A stretch of 64,000 bases of DNA from Anabaena sp051781005 (GTDB taxonomy: Bacteria > Cyanobacteriota > Cyanobacteriia > Cyanobacteriales > Nostocaceae), in the NCBI RefSeq assembly GCF_051781005.1, contig NZ_JBPWOA010000054.1, positions 62,001-126,000 on the forward strand, read 5' to 3'. Position numbers and translations under genes: made by a program. Shown piece by piece: positions 18,494 to 27,656 of the stretch (the first letter of the stretch is position 1; every line of letters begins with the position of its first letter). The notes beneath the pieces were generated by a model, which saw nothing but the letters and a program-made list of their open reading frames with translations, was not told where the DNA came from and did no database searches.

Positions 18494-18940
18494 TTATCTC
18501 CGTACTTGCTGAGTTTGTTGATGTGCTGAGAATGCAAGACGCAAGGTATGTACTTGACCCTTGGTTTCTTCGGTGATGGTGCATTCTCCTAGCTGTTCCT
18601 GTAACTGTGCTGCTTTAGCGCGAACCATGTTTTTACCGTAGGCTTGCATGAGGGTATGAGAAAAGAAGTTTTCTCCCAGTCGGGGTACGGTTTCATAGGA
18701 ATCGTGGATGATTTGATACACCTTTACTTCTTGATCCCACAGAAACCCGATATCTGCGCGGGCATTTAAAGTAGGACCAGGGACAACAATCTCTGCACTT
18801 TTTCCTTCAGAGTCGTCGTAATAACCTTTGAGCAATTGTGGTTTCTCATAAACTTGCACGGTAAGCTGCAAATCTTGTAGAGCATCAACTAAACATTCAC
18901 GATTAGTTAATTTTGTGGTGACAGTTGAGAAATGTGACAT
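18494..18940 (-). CDS. DUF1257 (Ycf35-like) protein
   Basis: 148 residues from the ATG at 18940 (MSHFSTVTTKL), which is the usual start of this family; the upstream in-frame start at 18988 adds 16 atypical residues. Conserved parts seen: MSHFSTVTTKLTNRECLVDA, LQLTVQVYEKPQLLKGYYDD and ADIGFLWDQEVKVYQIIHDS. Ycf35 is encoded in cyanobacterial and red algal plastid genomes; its role is not established. Here it lies between the coiled-coil gene and DUF2997, in the AAA+ cassette. Confidence 0.88.
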   Translation of the reverse strand: MSHFSTVTTKLTNRECLVDALQDLQLTVQVYEKPQLLKGYYDDSEGKSAEIVVPGPTLNARADIGFLWDQEVKVYQIIHDSYETVPRLGENFFSHTLMQAYGKNMVRAKAAQLQEQLGECTITEETKGQVHTLRLAFSAHQQTQQVRR

Positions 18941-19098
18941 CTTAGTTACTGTGAATTGGGAAATTAAGACTGATAAACAGGGAAGCAAACAGTTGCTATT
19001 ACTTCCTCTCTTAATTGCGTAGCAAGTGTATGAGGTGTATTATTCTCATCTACACCTCACACCTCGTTTTTGCTCAAGGATGATACAGACAGGTTTTT

Positions 19099-20175
19099 CT
19101 ACCGAAGTTTGAGAGACATGGCTGTAGCTTTGCTTAACCCCATACCTTCATCACTTGCTAATCTTTGAAGATGACGTTGTTCATCCAGCAGCTTGGCGTA
19201 AATTTCGTCCATTTTTCCCTCTAATTGAGAACGTCCCTGTGAATCAAGCCTTTTGGCATCTACAGAAGCGTTTTCGAGAATGTCTTCTAGATGAGTCATC
19301 ATTTGTTCGAGACTGCTACCTGCTTCAAAACTGGCGTTACCCAAAAGCATTTGCACTTTCTTGAAATGACGTTCCATCTTTTTCTTGAAGTTGACTGGCT
19401 TGCGTCCTGGTTCCCAGTTGCTCAAATCTTCGAGTAATTGCGCTGCTAGTTGTTCACCTCCAGCGATCGCTGATTCTCTGAGTGTTTGTTCTAAATTTGT
19501 GTCATACTGCTCGATGAATCGAGTTATTTGCTGCAAACATTCAGCTTGTTGTTCTGACAATTGCTCGCTAATAGCAGGAATAATCACAGGACGACCAATT
19601 ATTACTTGTAAGTAGTCTTCTAGTTCCTCTAAACAGGGAAAAGCTTTTACTAAGTTTTGCTTAACTTCTTGTTGTTGTTCTACAGATAACTGCCAAGCAT
19701 TCAGTGAGAGGAATTTATCAATTCGTTTTTGGTAATCTGTGTAACCCTCGTCATACTCTTCTCTCAATTGGGTGCGTAAAGTAGGAGCAATATTATCTCG
19801 AATTTCGATTAATTGACTCCAGACTATGGGCGCTAAATCTATGGAACAAATCCAATCACCATTGTCATAATTCATCCATTCTTGGACTGAAGCAACTTCT
19901 TGTCTTAATTTGTTTGCGGCTTCATCTAAAGCTTTGAAAACTTTGATGCCTTTTAAACCAACTTCTGAAGTTGTAACTTTTACTAAGTCAGATTCTTGCT
20001 CATTTTGAGACGTTTTGAGAACATCTGCCCATTTCGGAGCATTGCTTTTAGTTGTTTTCTTTAATTGAATCTTGAACCGGATGCGTGTTTTGTTTAATTT
20101 GGAGAAGTTGTATCTTTCAACAACAGCGTTTTGGAGGAAGGTTTCATTTGAGTTGGGAATGACTACTTGTAGCAT
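19099..20175 (-). CDS. Unknown helical protein at the head of the AAA+/DUF1257 cassette
   Basis: 358 residues, family not recognised. It is Glu/Gln-rich and almost entirely helical, with coiled-coil potential over residues about 150-350 (EQLSEQQAECLQQITRFIEQ; HLEDILENASVDAKRLDSQG). The N-terminus (RYNFSKLNKTRIRFKIQLKK) is basic. There are no membrane segments or catalytic motifs. It is the first gene of a same-strand run leading to DUF1257, DUF2997, AAA+ and WGR genes, so it may be a partner or substrate of the ATPase. Start at the ATG at 20175. Confidence 0.7.
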   Translation of the reverse strand: MLQVVIPNSNETFLQNAVVERYNFSKLNKTRIRFKIQLKKTTKSNAPKWADVLKTSQNEQESDLVKVTTSEVGLKGIKVFKALDEAANKLRQEVASVQEWMNYDNGDWICSIDLAPIVWSQLIEIRDNIAPTLRTQLREEYDEGYTDYQKRIDKFLSLNAWQLSVEQQQEVKQNLVKAFPCLEELEDYLQVIIGRPVIIPAISEQLSEQQAECLQQITRFIEQYDTNLEQTLRESAIAGGEQLAAQLLEDLSNWEPGRKPVNFKKKMERHFKKVQMLLGNASFEAGSSLEQMMTHLEDILENASVDAKRLDSQGRSQLEGKMDEIYAKLLDEQRHLQRLASDEGMGLSKATAMSLKLR

Positions 20176-20690
20176 ATTGTTTTGGGAATCATATTATTTG
20201 CTCACTCCCAGATAAGCGTTAGCTTGCAACTGATAGCTACACAAATTTGTTCCCAAAATTGTGATTTCAAGTTTGAGATTGCCGACGTTATGGTTGAAAA
20301 AAACGGCGGTGCTGATTTGAGGTATGAACGTGATTTTGGATGATGTAAGAACTCTTGTAGAGATGTTATCTGGAACGTCTTTACACCTAAATTTATACTT
20401 GTCTTCAGTAACGCAAAAAAAAACAGTGTAATTAATTTAAAAGACCGATGCTTATTCAAGTTTATCTAAATACAAAAATCATACTTTTCTTGCTATAAGA
20501 TAGTACGAACTTTATATCCATTGACATTTTGTTTTCTAGTGCTAGTAAATGGCGTTATATACTTCTCGCATATCAGTAGTACGTAGATGCCTACCTGATT
20601 TGGCTGGCGGGATTAAAGGAGTTAAAATTTCCTTCTTTGCATGATACTGAACTGTTGGATAGGTTCTGGGAGACATATTTCTAAATAATC

Positions 20691-20777
20691 GGACAAAATT
20701 AATTACACAAAAATCTGGACTAAAATCCTTGACTGGTAAAGGATTGGTAAATAACTAATATGTAATTAATTCTGTCC
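20691..20777. repeat. Large palindrome with nested hairpin
   Basis: The outer arms are GGACAAAATTAATTACA (20691-20707) and TGTAATTAATTCTGTCC (20761-20777), matching at 16 of 17 positions. Inside sits a second stem, AATCCTT (20724-20730) with AAGGATT (20739-20745). The 87-bp unit could form a cruciform or be a decayed MITE. Confidence 0.7.
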
Positions 20778-20820
20778 AATTACTTACCAATTTTGTGTGA
20801 AGATTTGCCGAAAAAGTATA

Positions 20821-20890
20821 TAATGAACACCAAAGGATACGAAAAAAGAACTAAAGAAAGAAATTTGGCGTAGCCTCATAAAGAAACTCT
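20821..20890. repeat. Remnant of the MITE-like repeat (right end)
   Basis: TTTGGCGTAGCCTCATAAAG followed by AAA corresponds to the right terminal repeat of the elements at 8455-8576 and 40784-40908. The left terminal repeat is missing or unrecognisable. Confidence 0.55.
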
Positions 20891-21051
20891 ATTACACACT
20901 ATATACACTTTTTCAGAAGTATCTTTTCATTATTATTCAACCTTTTTACCCCTTTTAAATTTACTTTATAAATAGCCTCTCAACAAAATTCTAAAAACTA
21001 AAGAGAAATAAAAGTTGAAGTGGCAATAATGACAGCTAATACCCATAAAGC

Positions 21052-21435
21052 TTAGTAAACCAAGTTACCAGTACCTCGTAACTGTCGCAAAGAATTGAGA
21101 CAAAACGGACAGTCACACTTAAATATCCTAATTGCAGCGTCGCTTTCCTCCTCCGTAAAATTCAGTTCTGCAATTTTGCTATCAGATGGCTGTGCCGAGA
21201 GTACCATAGACTTAGGTGCAGGAGCAGCCTTGGGATCTCTCTCGGAATCTCGAATACACACGAAATCTTTCAGACCGTGAGGATTAGTAATACAAGTACG
21301 ACCGTCACTAGTGTGCATTAATCGCTGATTTAGATTAACACTAGCAAGGGCAGGATTAATGATACCCAGTGTAGACATTAATGATGTAAAAATTGAGGAA
21401 CTGGCAAGTAAATTTAGTATGAGCTTTTTATTCAT
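21052..21435 (-). CDS. Small exported protein with CDCPFC cysteine motif
   Basis: 127 residues from the ATG at 21435, where a signal peptide begins: MNKK, then hydrophobic residues, ending in NPALA before SVNLNQR. A longer frame to 21495 only adds residues before the signal and is rejected. The mature part has DGRTCITNPHGLKDFVCIRD (two Cys) and near the C-terminus FKCDCPFCLNSLRQL (CxCxxC). The four or five Cys could form disulfides or bind metal; it lies beside a metal transport module. Family not recognised. Confidence 0.6.
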   Translation of the reverse strand: MNKKLILNLLASSSIFTSLMSTLGIINPALASVNLNQRLMHTSDGRTCITNPHGLKDFVCIRDSERDPKAAPAPKSMVLSAQPSDSKIAELNFTEEESDAAIRIFKCDCPFCLNSLRQLRGTGNLVY

Positions 21436-21805
21436 AAACTTCCTAAAAAAAGATAACTGACCATCTACGTTATTCGATTCACCATCAAAAATCAAGTGAA
21501 TTTTTGGAACAACTAATTTGATAATGCCGTTCAGAGAAAGTTCCTCATCCAGTTAGGCTAAATTTAAGAGTAAGCTTTTCTGGTTCACCCTGAAAATAAA
21601 CTTATTAAAAACGATTTATACTTAATTTCGGTTCTTTTTATGGAAAACCCGGTTCAAAACCATTGAAAGCCTTATTGTGTAGGCATTTCATTAAAAATAT
21701 CGTCATAATTGTTTATAACCCTTGCCCCGTAAGGTTTTTGTTATAATCCATCCTCCATCACCATAAAAGTAATGCAAGAGCCTTAATTTCTAGCTTTAAT
21801 ATTAC
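21436..21805. other. AT-rich spacer between two exported-protein genes
   Basis: No gene and no clear repeat in these 370 bases. The region upstream of the exported small protein probably holds its promoter, but no box is convincing. Confidence 0.4.
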
Positions 21806-22489
21806 TTACTGCTGAATTTGCTGAAGCAGAGTTTGTGTTTGCTGATACCTCTGAATATCTCCTTGCTGTTGAAACAGACTTGCAGCTTGCTGTAAATCGG
21901 TAATAGCACTTTTGCGATCGCCTAAAGCATATTTAGCCAGTCCTCTGTTACCATAGGCATCAGCTAAGTTGGGGTTGATTTTTAGTGCTTGGTTAAAATC
22001 TGAAATCGCCATCTGATGATTTCCCTGTCTATAATTCAAAAAACCTCTATTGTAATAAGCATCTACAGACTGCGGATCAATTTTGAGTACCTGATTAAAG
22101 TCGGTAATAGCAGCTTGAAGATTTCCCAGTTCTGCATGAGCCATTCCACGACCATTGTAACCATCTGTATGGCTAGAATTTAGTTGCAATACTTGATTAA
22201 AGTCGATAACGGCTGCTTGAAAATCTCCTAACTGAGACTTGGCCAAACCCCTCAAGCAGAAACCTTCATAGTATCGGGGATTTAACTTGACTACCCGACT
22301 AAAATCTTCTATTGCACCGTTGAAATTGCCTTGCTCCAGCTTTTGCACCCCCTGGTTATAGTATTCCTGAAAATTCATCTTTGGGATAGGTGTTGGTGAT
22401 TCCGGGGCAGCATAGACAGCAGTAGGTATACCACTCAGTACGCTAGTTGTTATTCCTAGAATAGTAACAACTTTGTGAATATAGTTCAT
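21806..22489 (-). CDS. Exported TPR-repeat protein
   Basis: 227 residues. A signal peptide covers residues 1-28 (VTILGITTSVLSGIPTAVYA). Then follow five to six tetratricopeptide repeats on a 34-residue period, each with the pattern A..DFNQVL...P...DAY.NRG (for example AVIDFNQVLQLNSSHTDGYN and AISDFNQALKINPNLADAYG). The C-terminus is Gln-rich. TPRs mediate protein-protein contacts; the partner is unknown. It lies 77 bases downstream of the Nramp gene on the same strand, so co-transcription is possible. Confidence 0.9.
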   Translation of the reverse strand: MNYIHKVVTILGITTSVLSGIPTAVYAAPESPTPIPKMNFQEYYNQGVQKLEQGNFNGAIEDFSRVVKLNPRYYEGFCLRGLAKSQLGDFQAAVIDFNQVLQLNSSHTDGYNGRGMAHAELGNLQAAITDFNQVLKIDPQSVDAYYNRGFLNYRQGNHQMAISDFNQALKINPNLADAYGNRGLAKYALGDRKSAITDLQQAASLFQQQGDIQRYQQTQTLLQQIQQ

Positions 22490-22566
22490 GACTTGACTTT
22501 CTCCATGTTAAAACACATCAAGACAACACAATATTTTTTGCAACTAAATCCATCCTAAGCCATTTA

Positions 22567-23889
22567 TCAATTGAAATTCAACCAACCCAAAATACTTTGT
22601 AAGAGCAACCAAACATTTAGTCCAACGATAACAATAGCGACCAGCCAAGCTAAAGATTTAAGCCATAACGGATTGACAAACTCACCCATTAAGCGGCGAT
22701 TACTCGTAAATATCACCAAAGGAATCACTGCAAAAGGTAACTGTAAACTGAGGATAACTTGACTTAAAACTATGAGCCGGCTAGTGCTATGTTCCCCAAA
22801 GACAATAATTGTGATCAATGCTGGAATGATAGCAAGCAGACGGGTAACTAAACGCCGTAACCAGGACGGAAGACGAAATTGTAAAAAGCCTTCCATAACT
22901 ATTTGTCCAGCCAATGTTGCAGTCAGCGTTGAACTTTGACCGGAAGCAAGTAAAGCGATCCCAAAAATAGCACTAGCAGCACTAACCCCTAACAATGGTG
23001 AAAGTAGTTTGTAAGCATCTTGTATTTCTGCTACATTCTGATTTCCAGAAAAATGAAATGTTGCAGCAGATACAATTAAAATTGCTGAGTTAATAAACAG
23101 TGCTAAGGATAAAGCAAACGTTGAATCAAATGTGCCAAACTTAATCGCTTCCCATCTTTTCTCAGAAGTTGGTTGCCAATCGCGGGTTTGCACAATGGAA
23201 GAGTGTAAATATAAGTTATGAGGCATCACTGTTGCCCCTAAAATACCTATAGCAATGTAGAGCATTTCTGGGTTTTGTAAAATTTCTTTTTTGGGCAGAT
23301 ATCCAAACATTATCCCCCCCATATCAGGTCGAGAAAAAAGAAGTTCTGCTGCAAAACAGATGCCTACAGTTGCTACTAGCATTGTTACCAAAGCTTCTGT
23401 ATAGCGAAAGCCTTTATGTTGTAAAAGTAGTAATACTAGGACATCCAGCGCAGTGATACATACGCCCCATAATAAGGGAATACCGAATAATAATTGCAGA
23501 GCGATCGCACTTCCTAACAATTCTGCCAAATCACAAGCAGCGATCGCAATCTCACATAATACCCACAAGCAAAAGCTCACTTTTGGACTGAAATAATCCC
23601 GACAAGCCTGTGCCAAATCTCGCTCCGTAGCCACACCCAAACGCACACACAGCGATTGCAGCAATATCGCCATCAGATTCGACAACAGAATGACTGTCAA
23701 CAAGGTATAGCCAAACTTAGACCCCCCAGCAATATCTGTTGCCCAGTTTCCGGGGTCTATGTATCCCACAGAAACCAGATATCCTGGCCCCGCATAAGCC
23801 AGCATTTTGCGCCAAAAGCTATTAGTGTTAGGGACTCTAATACTACGATGAACTTCTGGAAGGCTAGGTTTATTTTCTGGGATAGTCAT
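22567..23889 (-). CDS. mntH: Nramp-family divalent metal ion transporter (MntH-like)
   Basis: 440 residues with about 11 hydrophobic helices. Nramp signatures are present: the metal-binding DPGNWATDIAGG motif in helix 1 and MPHNLYLHSSIVQ in helix 6. It would import Mn2+ or related divalent ions by proton symport across the plasma membrane. The start at 23889 (MTIPENKPSLPEV) gives a soluble tail before helix 1. It is next to an efflux ATPase and metalloregulator, forming a metal-homeostasis island, though no shared operator was found in front of it. Confidence 0.93.
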   Translation of the reverse strand: MTIPENKPSLPEVHRSIRVPNTNSFWRKMLAYAGPGYLVSVGYIDPGNWATDIAGGSKFGYTLLTVILLSNLMAILLQSLCVRLGVATERDLAQACRDYFSPKVSFCLWVLCEIAIAACDLAELLGSAIALQLLFGIPLLWGVCITALDVLVLLLLQHKGFRYTEALVTMLVATVGICFAAELLFSRPDMGGIMFGYLPKKEILQNPEMLYIAIGILGATVMPHNLYLHSSIVQTRDWQPTSEKRWEAIKFGTFDSTFALSLALFINSAILIVSAATFHFSGNQNVAEIQDAYKLLSPLLGVSAASAIFGIALLASGQSSTLTATLAGQIVMEGFLQFRLPSWLRRLVTRLLAIIPALITIIVFGEHSTSRLIVLSQVILSLQLPFAVIPLVIFTSNRRLMGEFVNPLWLKSLAWLVAIVIVGLNVWLLLQSILGWLNFN

Positions 23890-24057
23890 TTTGGTGTTTT
23901 TACATTGTCATAATTTATTCTTTCATATTCTTCTCATAATTTCAAAAAAATCTGCCACGAATATTAATTTTCTCAAGATTTCACAAGTAAAATTCCTGTC
24001 TTACTACTAAAAATTGTTATATTTTTTATACTCGTCAAATAACCAGGATGTTCTTAA

Positions 24058-24390
24058 GTGAGAGAAATACTAAAATCCTTACTAAACTTTATATGGGCTG
24101 GCCTATTTGAGATCGGTGGTGGTTATCTTATCTGGCAATGGTTAAAAGATGGAAAACCTTTCTGGTGGGGAATTGCTGGAGGTATTGGGTTAGCTGTATA
24201 CGGTATGCTTGCTACCCTCCAACCTGCTAACTTTGGTAGAGTGTATGCTGCCTATGGAGGCGTATTTATCGTTATGGCAATGCTTTGGGGTTGGAAAATG
24301 GACAAAGTAGCTCCAGACCGCTACGATATTTTAGGAGGATGCTTGGCGCTATTAAGTGTATTAATTATTATGTATGCGCCCAGAAGATAG
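24058..24390 (+). CDS. YnfA/UPF0060-family small membrane protein
   Basis: 110 residues with four membrane helices. Family features: FEIGGGYLIWQWLKDGKPFW, LATLQPANFGRVYAAYGGVF, and the acidic DKVAPDRYDILGG. The start is GTG at 24058. The function of UPF0060 is unknown, though it resembles small multidrug resistance-type four-helix proteins. It converges with the ArsR/SmtB regulator gene, 19 bases between stops, suggesting co-inheritance with the metal module. Confidence 0.93.
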   Translation: MREILKSLLNFIWAGLFEIGGGYLIWQWLKDGKPFWWGIAGGIGLAVYGMLATLQPANFGRVYAAYGGVFIVMAMLWGWKMDKVAPDRYDILGGCLALLSVLIIMYAPRR

Positions 24391-24409
24391 AAAAATGACC
24401 AATCAGCAA

Positions 24410-24814
24410 CTAAAGACTTGATTCATTTAAGTGTTCTTCTACAGAACGATATAAGTTAATAATGTAACTATCAACCAAACTGTAATAGACATTTTTACCT
24501 TCTCGACGATAGTTCACCAACCGCATCGCTTTAAACAATCGCAGTTGATGACAAACGGCTGATTCCGTCATTTTTGTTAATGCAGCTAAATCACAAACAC
24601 ACAACTCTTGAGAAGCCAAAGCTGATAGCAGACGTAGGCGGTTTGGATCTGCAAGTATCCCAAATACTTCTGCTATCTGTTTGGCCTTGGAAGTTGCGAG
24701 AATTTCCGCTTGAGTTGAGCGCACATTATCTAAATGCACTACATGAGCGTCACAATTTGGAGCATCAGAATGTTGAAAATGCTCGAAGTCTGGCTTTCCC
24801 CGGCTCTTTTTCAT
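24410..24814 (-). CDS. ArsR/SmtB-family metal-sensing repressor
   Basis: 134 residues from the ATG at 24814; an upstream extension to 24877 would overlap the operator and is rejected. The winged helix is seen in IAEVFGILADPNRLRLLSAL and TKMTESAVCHQLRLFKAMRL. Metal ligands: ELCVCDLA (the alpha3 CxC site) with an N-terminal Cys/His segment (CDAHVVH), plus an alpha5-like DSYIINLYRSVEEHLNES retaining D, H and E positions of SmtB but not the second His. This resembles ZiaR/AztR-type Zn/Cd/Pb sensors. It is divergent from the P1B ATPase gene and would release the operator at 24874-24897 when metal is high. Confidence 0.92.
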   Translation of the reverse strand: MKKSRGKPDFEHFQHSDAPNCDAHVVHLDNVRSTQAEILATSKAKQIAEVFGILADPNRLRLLSALASQELCVCDLAALTKMTESAVCHQLRLFKAMRLVNYRREGKNVYYSLVDSYIINLYRSVEEHLNESSL

Positions 24815-24873
24815 AGTTTTTGTGCGTAAGCAATGGTTATTAATTTCATAGTATCTAAAATGATAACCATTGT

Positions 24874-24897
24874 ACAATTGAATAGTTGTTCAATTGT
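24874..24897. promoter_or_regulatory. Palindromic ArsR/SmtB-type operator
   Basis: ACAATTGAA (24874-24882), spacer TAGTTG, TTCAATTGT (24889-24897): perfect 9-bp arms. The TGAA-N6-TTCA core is the known SmtB/ArsR operator layout. It lies 60 bases before the regulator ATG and 51 before the ATPase ATG, so one repressor dimer could control both directions. Confidence 0.85.
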
Positions 24898-24947
24898 TGT
24901 ATTAGAATATTGGCAGTTAACTTTATAGTTTTTTCTGTAAAACTGTC

Positions 24948-27470
24948 ATGACTCAAACCCCCTCCCTCAAAACCCAGTTTTTGCAAGTTGATGGTATGGA
25001 CTGCGGAAGTTGTGCCAAGACGATAGAAGCCAGTTTGCAACAGCTTGGCGGTGTAATGGAAGCTTCCGTGAGCTTTGCAACTGCAAAAGTTAAAGTTTTT
25101 TATGACACAGATATCCTCAGCGAAGCTGAAATTATCAATCGCATCACTGCTTTGGGATATACGGTTAAACAAAATAGTGAGGTCAAGCCTCATAATCGTG
25201 ACCATTCCTGCAACGGCGACCACGACCATCATCATACCCACTCCTATGAGAGCGAACATGAGCATTTTGAAGTAGCTTCTACTCAAAAACTACAGGCAAA
25301 AATTGGTGGGATGGATTGTGGCAGTTGTGCCAAAACAGTTGAGGTTGGCTTACAGCAAATAGTAGGCGTTCTTCAGGTATCAGTCAGCTTTGCAACTGAA
25401 AAAATGCAAGTATCCTACGACCCGCAACAGGTCGATGAAGAGACAATTTATAATCGAGTTCGCAGTTTGGGTTATACAGTTGAACTCACTCAAGAATTAA
25501 GCTCTCACCAACAAAGCCAAAGCTGTAACCACGACCAACATCAAGACAATTCAGTTCCAAAACAAATTCCAAAACGCGACTCAGCAAACTGGAAATTTTG
25601 GGTGAATAACCGCCGGGGACAAAGCGTAATTTTAGCGGGAATAGGGTTAGTTTTGGGCTTAGTTGCTCAATATTTAGCATTACCTATTTGGATAATGCGA
25701 GCTTTTTATGGCATTGGTATAGTAATTGCAGGCTATCCTATTGCACGGGCTGGTTTGTTTGAGTTGCGCTTGCGTCGTGCCGATATGAATCTGCTGATGA
25801 CCATATCAGTTATTGGGGCAGTGATTTTGGGGGACTGGTTTGAAGCAGCATTAGTCCTGTTTCTGTTTTCTTTGGGTACAACCCTGCAAGTTTTCACATT
25901 TGGTCGCACACGCAATGCTATCAGCGCCCTTATGGATTTAACTCCACCTACTGCTACTGTGAAGCGGGGGAATAAAGAAGTTACAGTGGGCGTGGAAAGT
26001 GTGCAAGTTGGTGAAATTTTGACAATTCGACCAGGACAACGTGTGGCTTTGGATGGTGTTGTTGTTTCTGGTACAAGTGCTATTGATCTTTCGCCAATTA
26101 CGGGAGAATCAATCCCAGAAGATAAAGAAAAAGGTGATACTGTCTTTGCGGGAACGTTGAATCAGTCAGGCTTTTTAGAAGTTAAAGTAACTCATATTGT
26201 TAGTGATACGACTGTTGCTAAAATTATCCATTTGGTAGAATCAGCCCAAGGCAGCCGCGCTCCTTCTCAGCAGTGGGTGGATCGGTTTGCAGAAGTTTAC
26301 ACCCCAATTGTAATTTTGATGGCGATCGCTATTACTCTGATTCCGCCTTTGGCATTTGCTCAACCTTTTAATGTTTGGTTCTATCGAGCGCTGGTAATGT
26401 TGGTGATTGCTTGTCCTTGTGCTTTGGTGATTTCTACCCCAGTTTCCATTGTTAGCGCCATTGGTGCTGCAACTCGCCACGGCGTTTTGTTCAAGGGGGG
26501 TAATGCACTGGAGACAGCCGGACACCTGACAACTCTGGCTTTTGATAAAACTGGTACGATTACCCAAGGGTTGCCCATTGTGCAGAAGGTTTATGACTTT
26601 GGCAAGGTAAGTGCAAACATGGTGTTACAAATTGCCGCTTCACTGGAGCAACAGTCAGAACATCCGCTCTCTAAGGCAATTGTAGCCAAGGCGCAAGAAC
26701 AAAAGATGGAGTTAGAAACACCTATGAACTTCATGGCATTACCAGGTAAAGGAATTCAGGCAAACTTCGGTGAGATATTATACTTAGTTGGTAATCGGCG
26801 GTTGTTTTCAGACCAAGGGATTCTTTTGTCTGATGAGGCTGAATCTTTGTTGGCTGAAATTGAACAACTTGGTCAAATTCCGGTACTTGTAGGGGCAAAG
26901 GAAGGGTTATTAGGAGCGATCTCACTTTCTGATGGTATTCGATTAGAAGCAACCGAAGCCGTGCGACAATTGAAGCGGCTGGGGCTAAAGCGGTTGGTAA
27001 TGCTGACAGGCGATCGCACCCGTGTTGCAGGGCAAATTGCTCAACAAGTGGGAATTACAGAGTATCGGGCTGAACTGCTACCTGAAGATAAACTCCAAGA
27101 AATTCAACAGATGCGTCGTGATGGAGTGGTAGGGATGGTTGGAGATGGTATCAACGATGCCCCAGCCCTGGCTGCTGCGGATATTAGTTTTGCGGTGGGT
27201 GGCATAGATATTGCTTTGGAGACAGCAGATGTAGTCATAGTGGGAAATGACCTCAGACGACTGGCTTATGCAGTAGAATTGAGTCGTCGCACTGTATCTG
27301 TGATCCAACAGAATGTTATTTTTTCTTTAGTAACAAAGGCTTTATTTCTGCTATTGGGAACGTTTGGGTTTGTTGGGTTAGCTGTAGCCGTCTTAGCAGA
27401 TACAGGGACTTCTTTGTTAGTGACTGCAAATGGAATGCGGTTATTCAAAACTAGGACTTTTGATGATTAG
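24948..27470 (+). CDS. P1B-type heavy-metal efflux ATPase (Zn/Cd/Pb class)
   Basis: 840 residues. Two HMA metal-binding domains each carry GMDCGSCAKT (near residues 15 and 124). Between them is a His-rich stretch (GDHDHHHTHSYESEHEH, residues 89-106). Membrane and catalytic motifs: TGES (near 384), IACPCALV (CPC metal site, near 487), FDKTGT (phosphorylation Asp, near 532), SEHPLSKA (HP locus, near 568) and GDGINDAPALAAADIS (near 731). The double GMDCxxC plus histidines resemble ZiaA/AztA, which export Zn2+, Cd2+ or Pb2+. It is controlled in all likelihood by the divergent ArsR/SmtB gene. The gene is intact. Confidence 0.95.
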   Translation: MTQTPSLKTQFLQVDGMDCGSCAKTIEASLQQLGGVMEASVSFATAKVKVFYDTDILSEAEIINRITALGYTVKQNSEVKPHNRDHSCNGDHDHHHTHSYESEHEHFEVASTQKLQAKIGGMDCGSCAKTVEVGLQQIVGVLQVSVSFATEKMQVSYDPQQVDEETIYNRVRSLGYTVELTQELSSHQQSQSCNHDQHQDNSVPKQIPKRDSANWKFWVNNRRGQSVILAGIGLVLGLVAQYLALPIWIMRAFYGIGIVIAGYPIARAGLFELRLRRADMNLLMTISVIGAVILGDWFEAALVLFLFSLGTTLQVFTFGRTRNAISALMDLTPPTATVKRGNKEVTVGVESVQVGEILTIRPGQRVALDGVVVSGTSAIDLSPITGESIPEDKEKGDTVFAGTLNQSGFLEVKVTHIVSDTTVAKIIHLVESAQGSRAPSQQWVDRFAEVYTPIVILMAIAITLIPPLAFAQPFNVWFYRALVMLVIACPCALVISTPVSIVSAIGAATRHGVLFKGGNALETAGHLTTLAFDKTGTITQGLPIVQKVYDFGKVSANMVLQIAASLEQQSEHPLSKAIVAKAQEQKMELETPMNFMALPGKGIQANFGEILYLVGNRRLFSDQGILLSDEAESLLAEIEQLGQIPVLVGAKEGLLGAISLSDGIRLEATEAVRQLKRLGLKRLVMLTGDRTRVAGQIAQQVGITEYRAELLPEDKLQEIQQMRRDGVVGMVGDGINDAPALAAADISFAVGGIDIALETADVVIVGNDLRRLAYAVELSRRTVSVIQQNVIFSLVTKALFLLLGTFGFVGLAVAVLADTGTSLLVTANGMRLFKTRTFDD

Positions 27471-27656
27471 ATAATGGTGTATGATAGCAGTCATAAGTTG
27501 TTTTATCGATTAGAATTTTTGCGTATTCAAGTGATTGCTGAGATAAAATCGGCGGACACGCTTTGGCTTATGTAACCTCACAAGCAGTATGTAGGGCGTT
27601 TCAAACACAAATCATTAGCTGACATTTGTAGCCCTACTTTTAAATTTGATTGCATA

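Larger units (their letters stand above)
20176..21051. other. Long intergenic region with palindrome and MITE remnant
   Basis: No gene I can support in 876 bases. An 85-codon minus-strand frame at 20202-20459 has no family features and overlaps repeats of low-complexity codons. A 31-codon plus-strand frame at 20549-20644 (CLPDLAGGIKGVKISFF) looks like a decayed fragment. A palindrome at 20691-20777 and a MITE right end at 20821-20890 are listed separately. Confidence 0.5.

Noticed and set aside
20202..20459. 85-codon minus-strand gene
   Set aside because: No recognisable features and no ribosome site; Phe/Lys/Ser-rich content typical of AT-rich noncoding DNA.
26241..26567. Minus-strand frames within the P1B ATPase gene
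   Set aside because: Shadow frames of a well-supported conserved gene.
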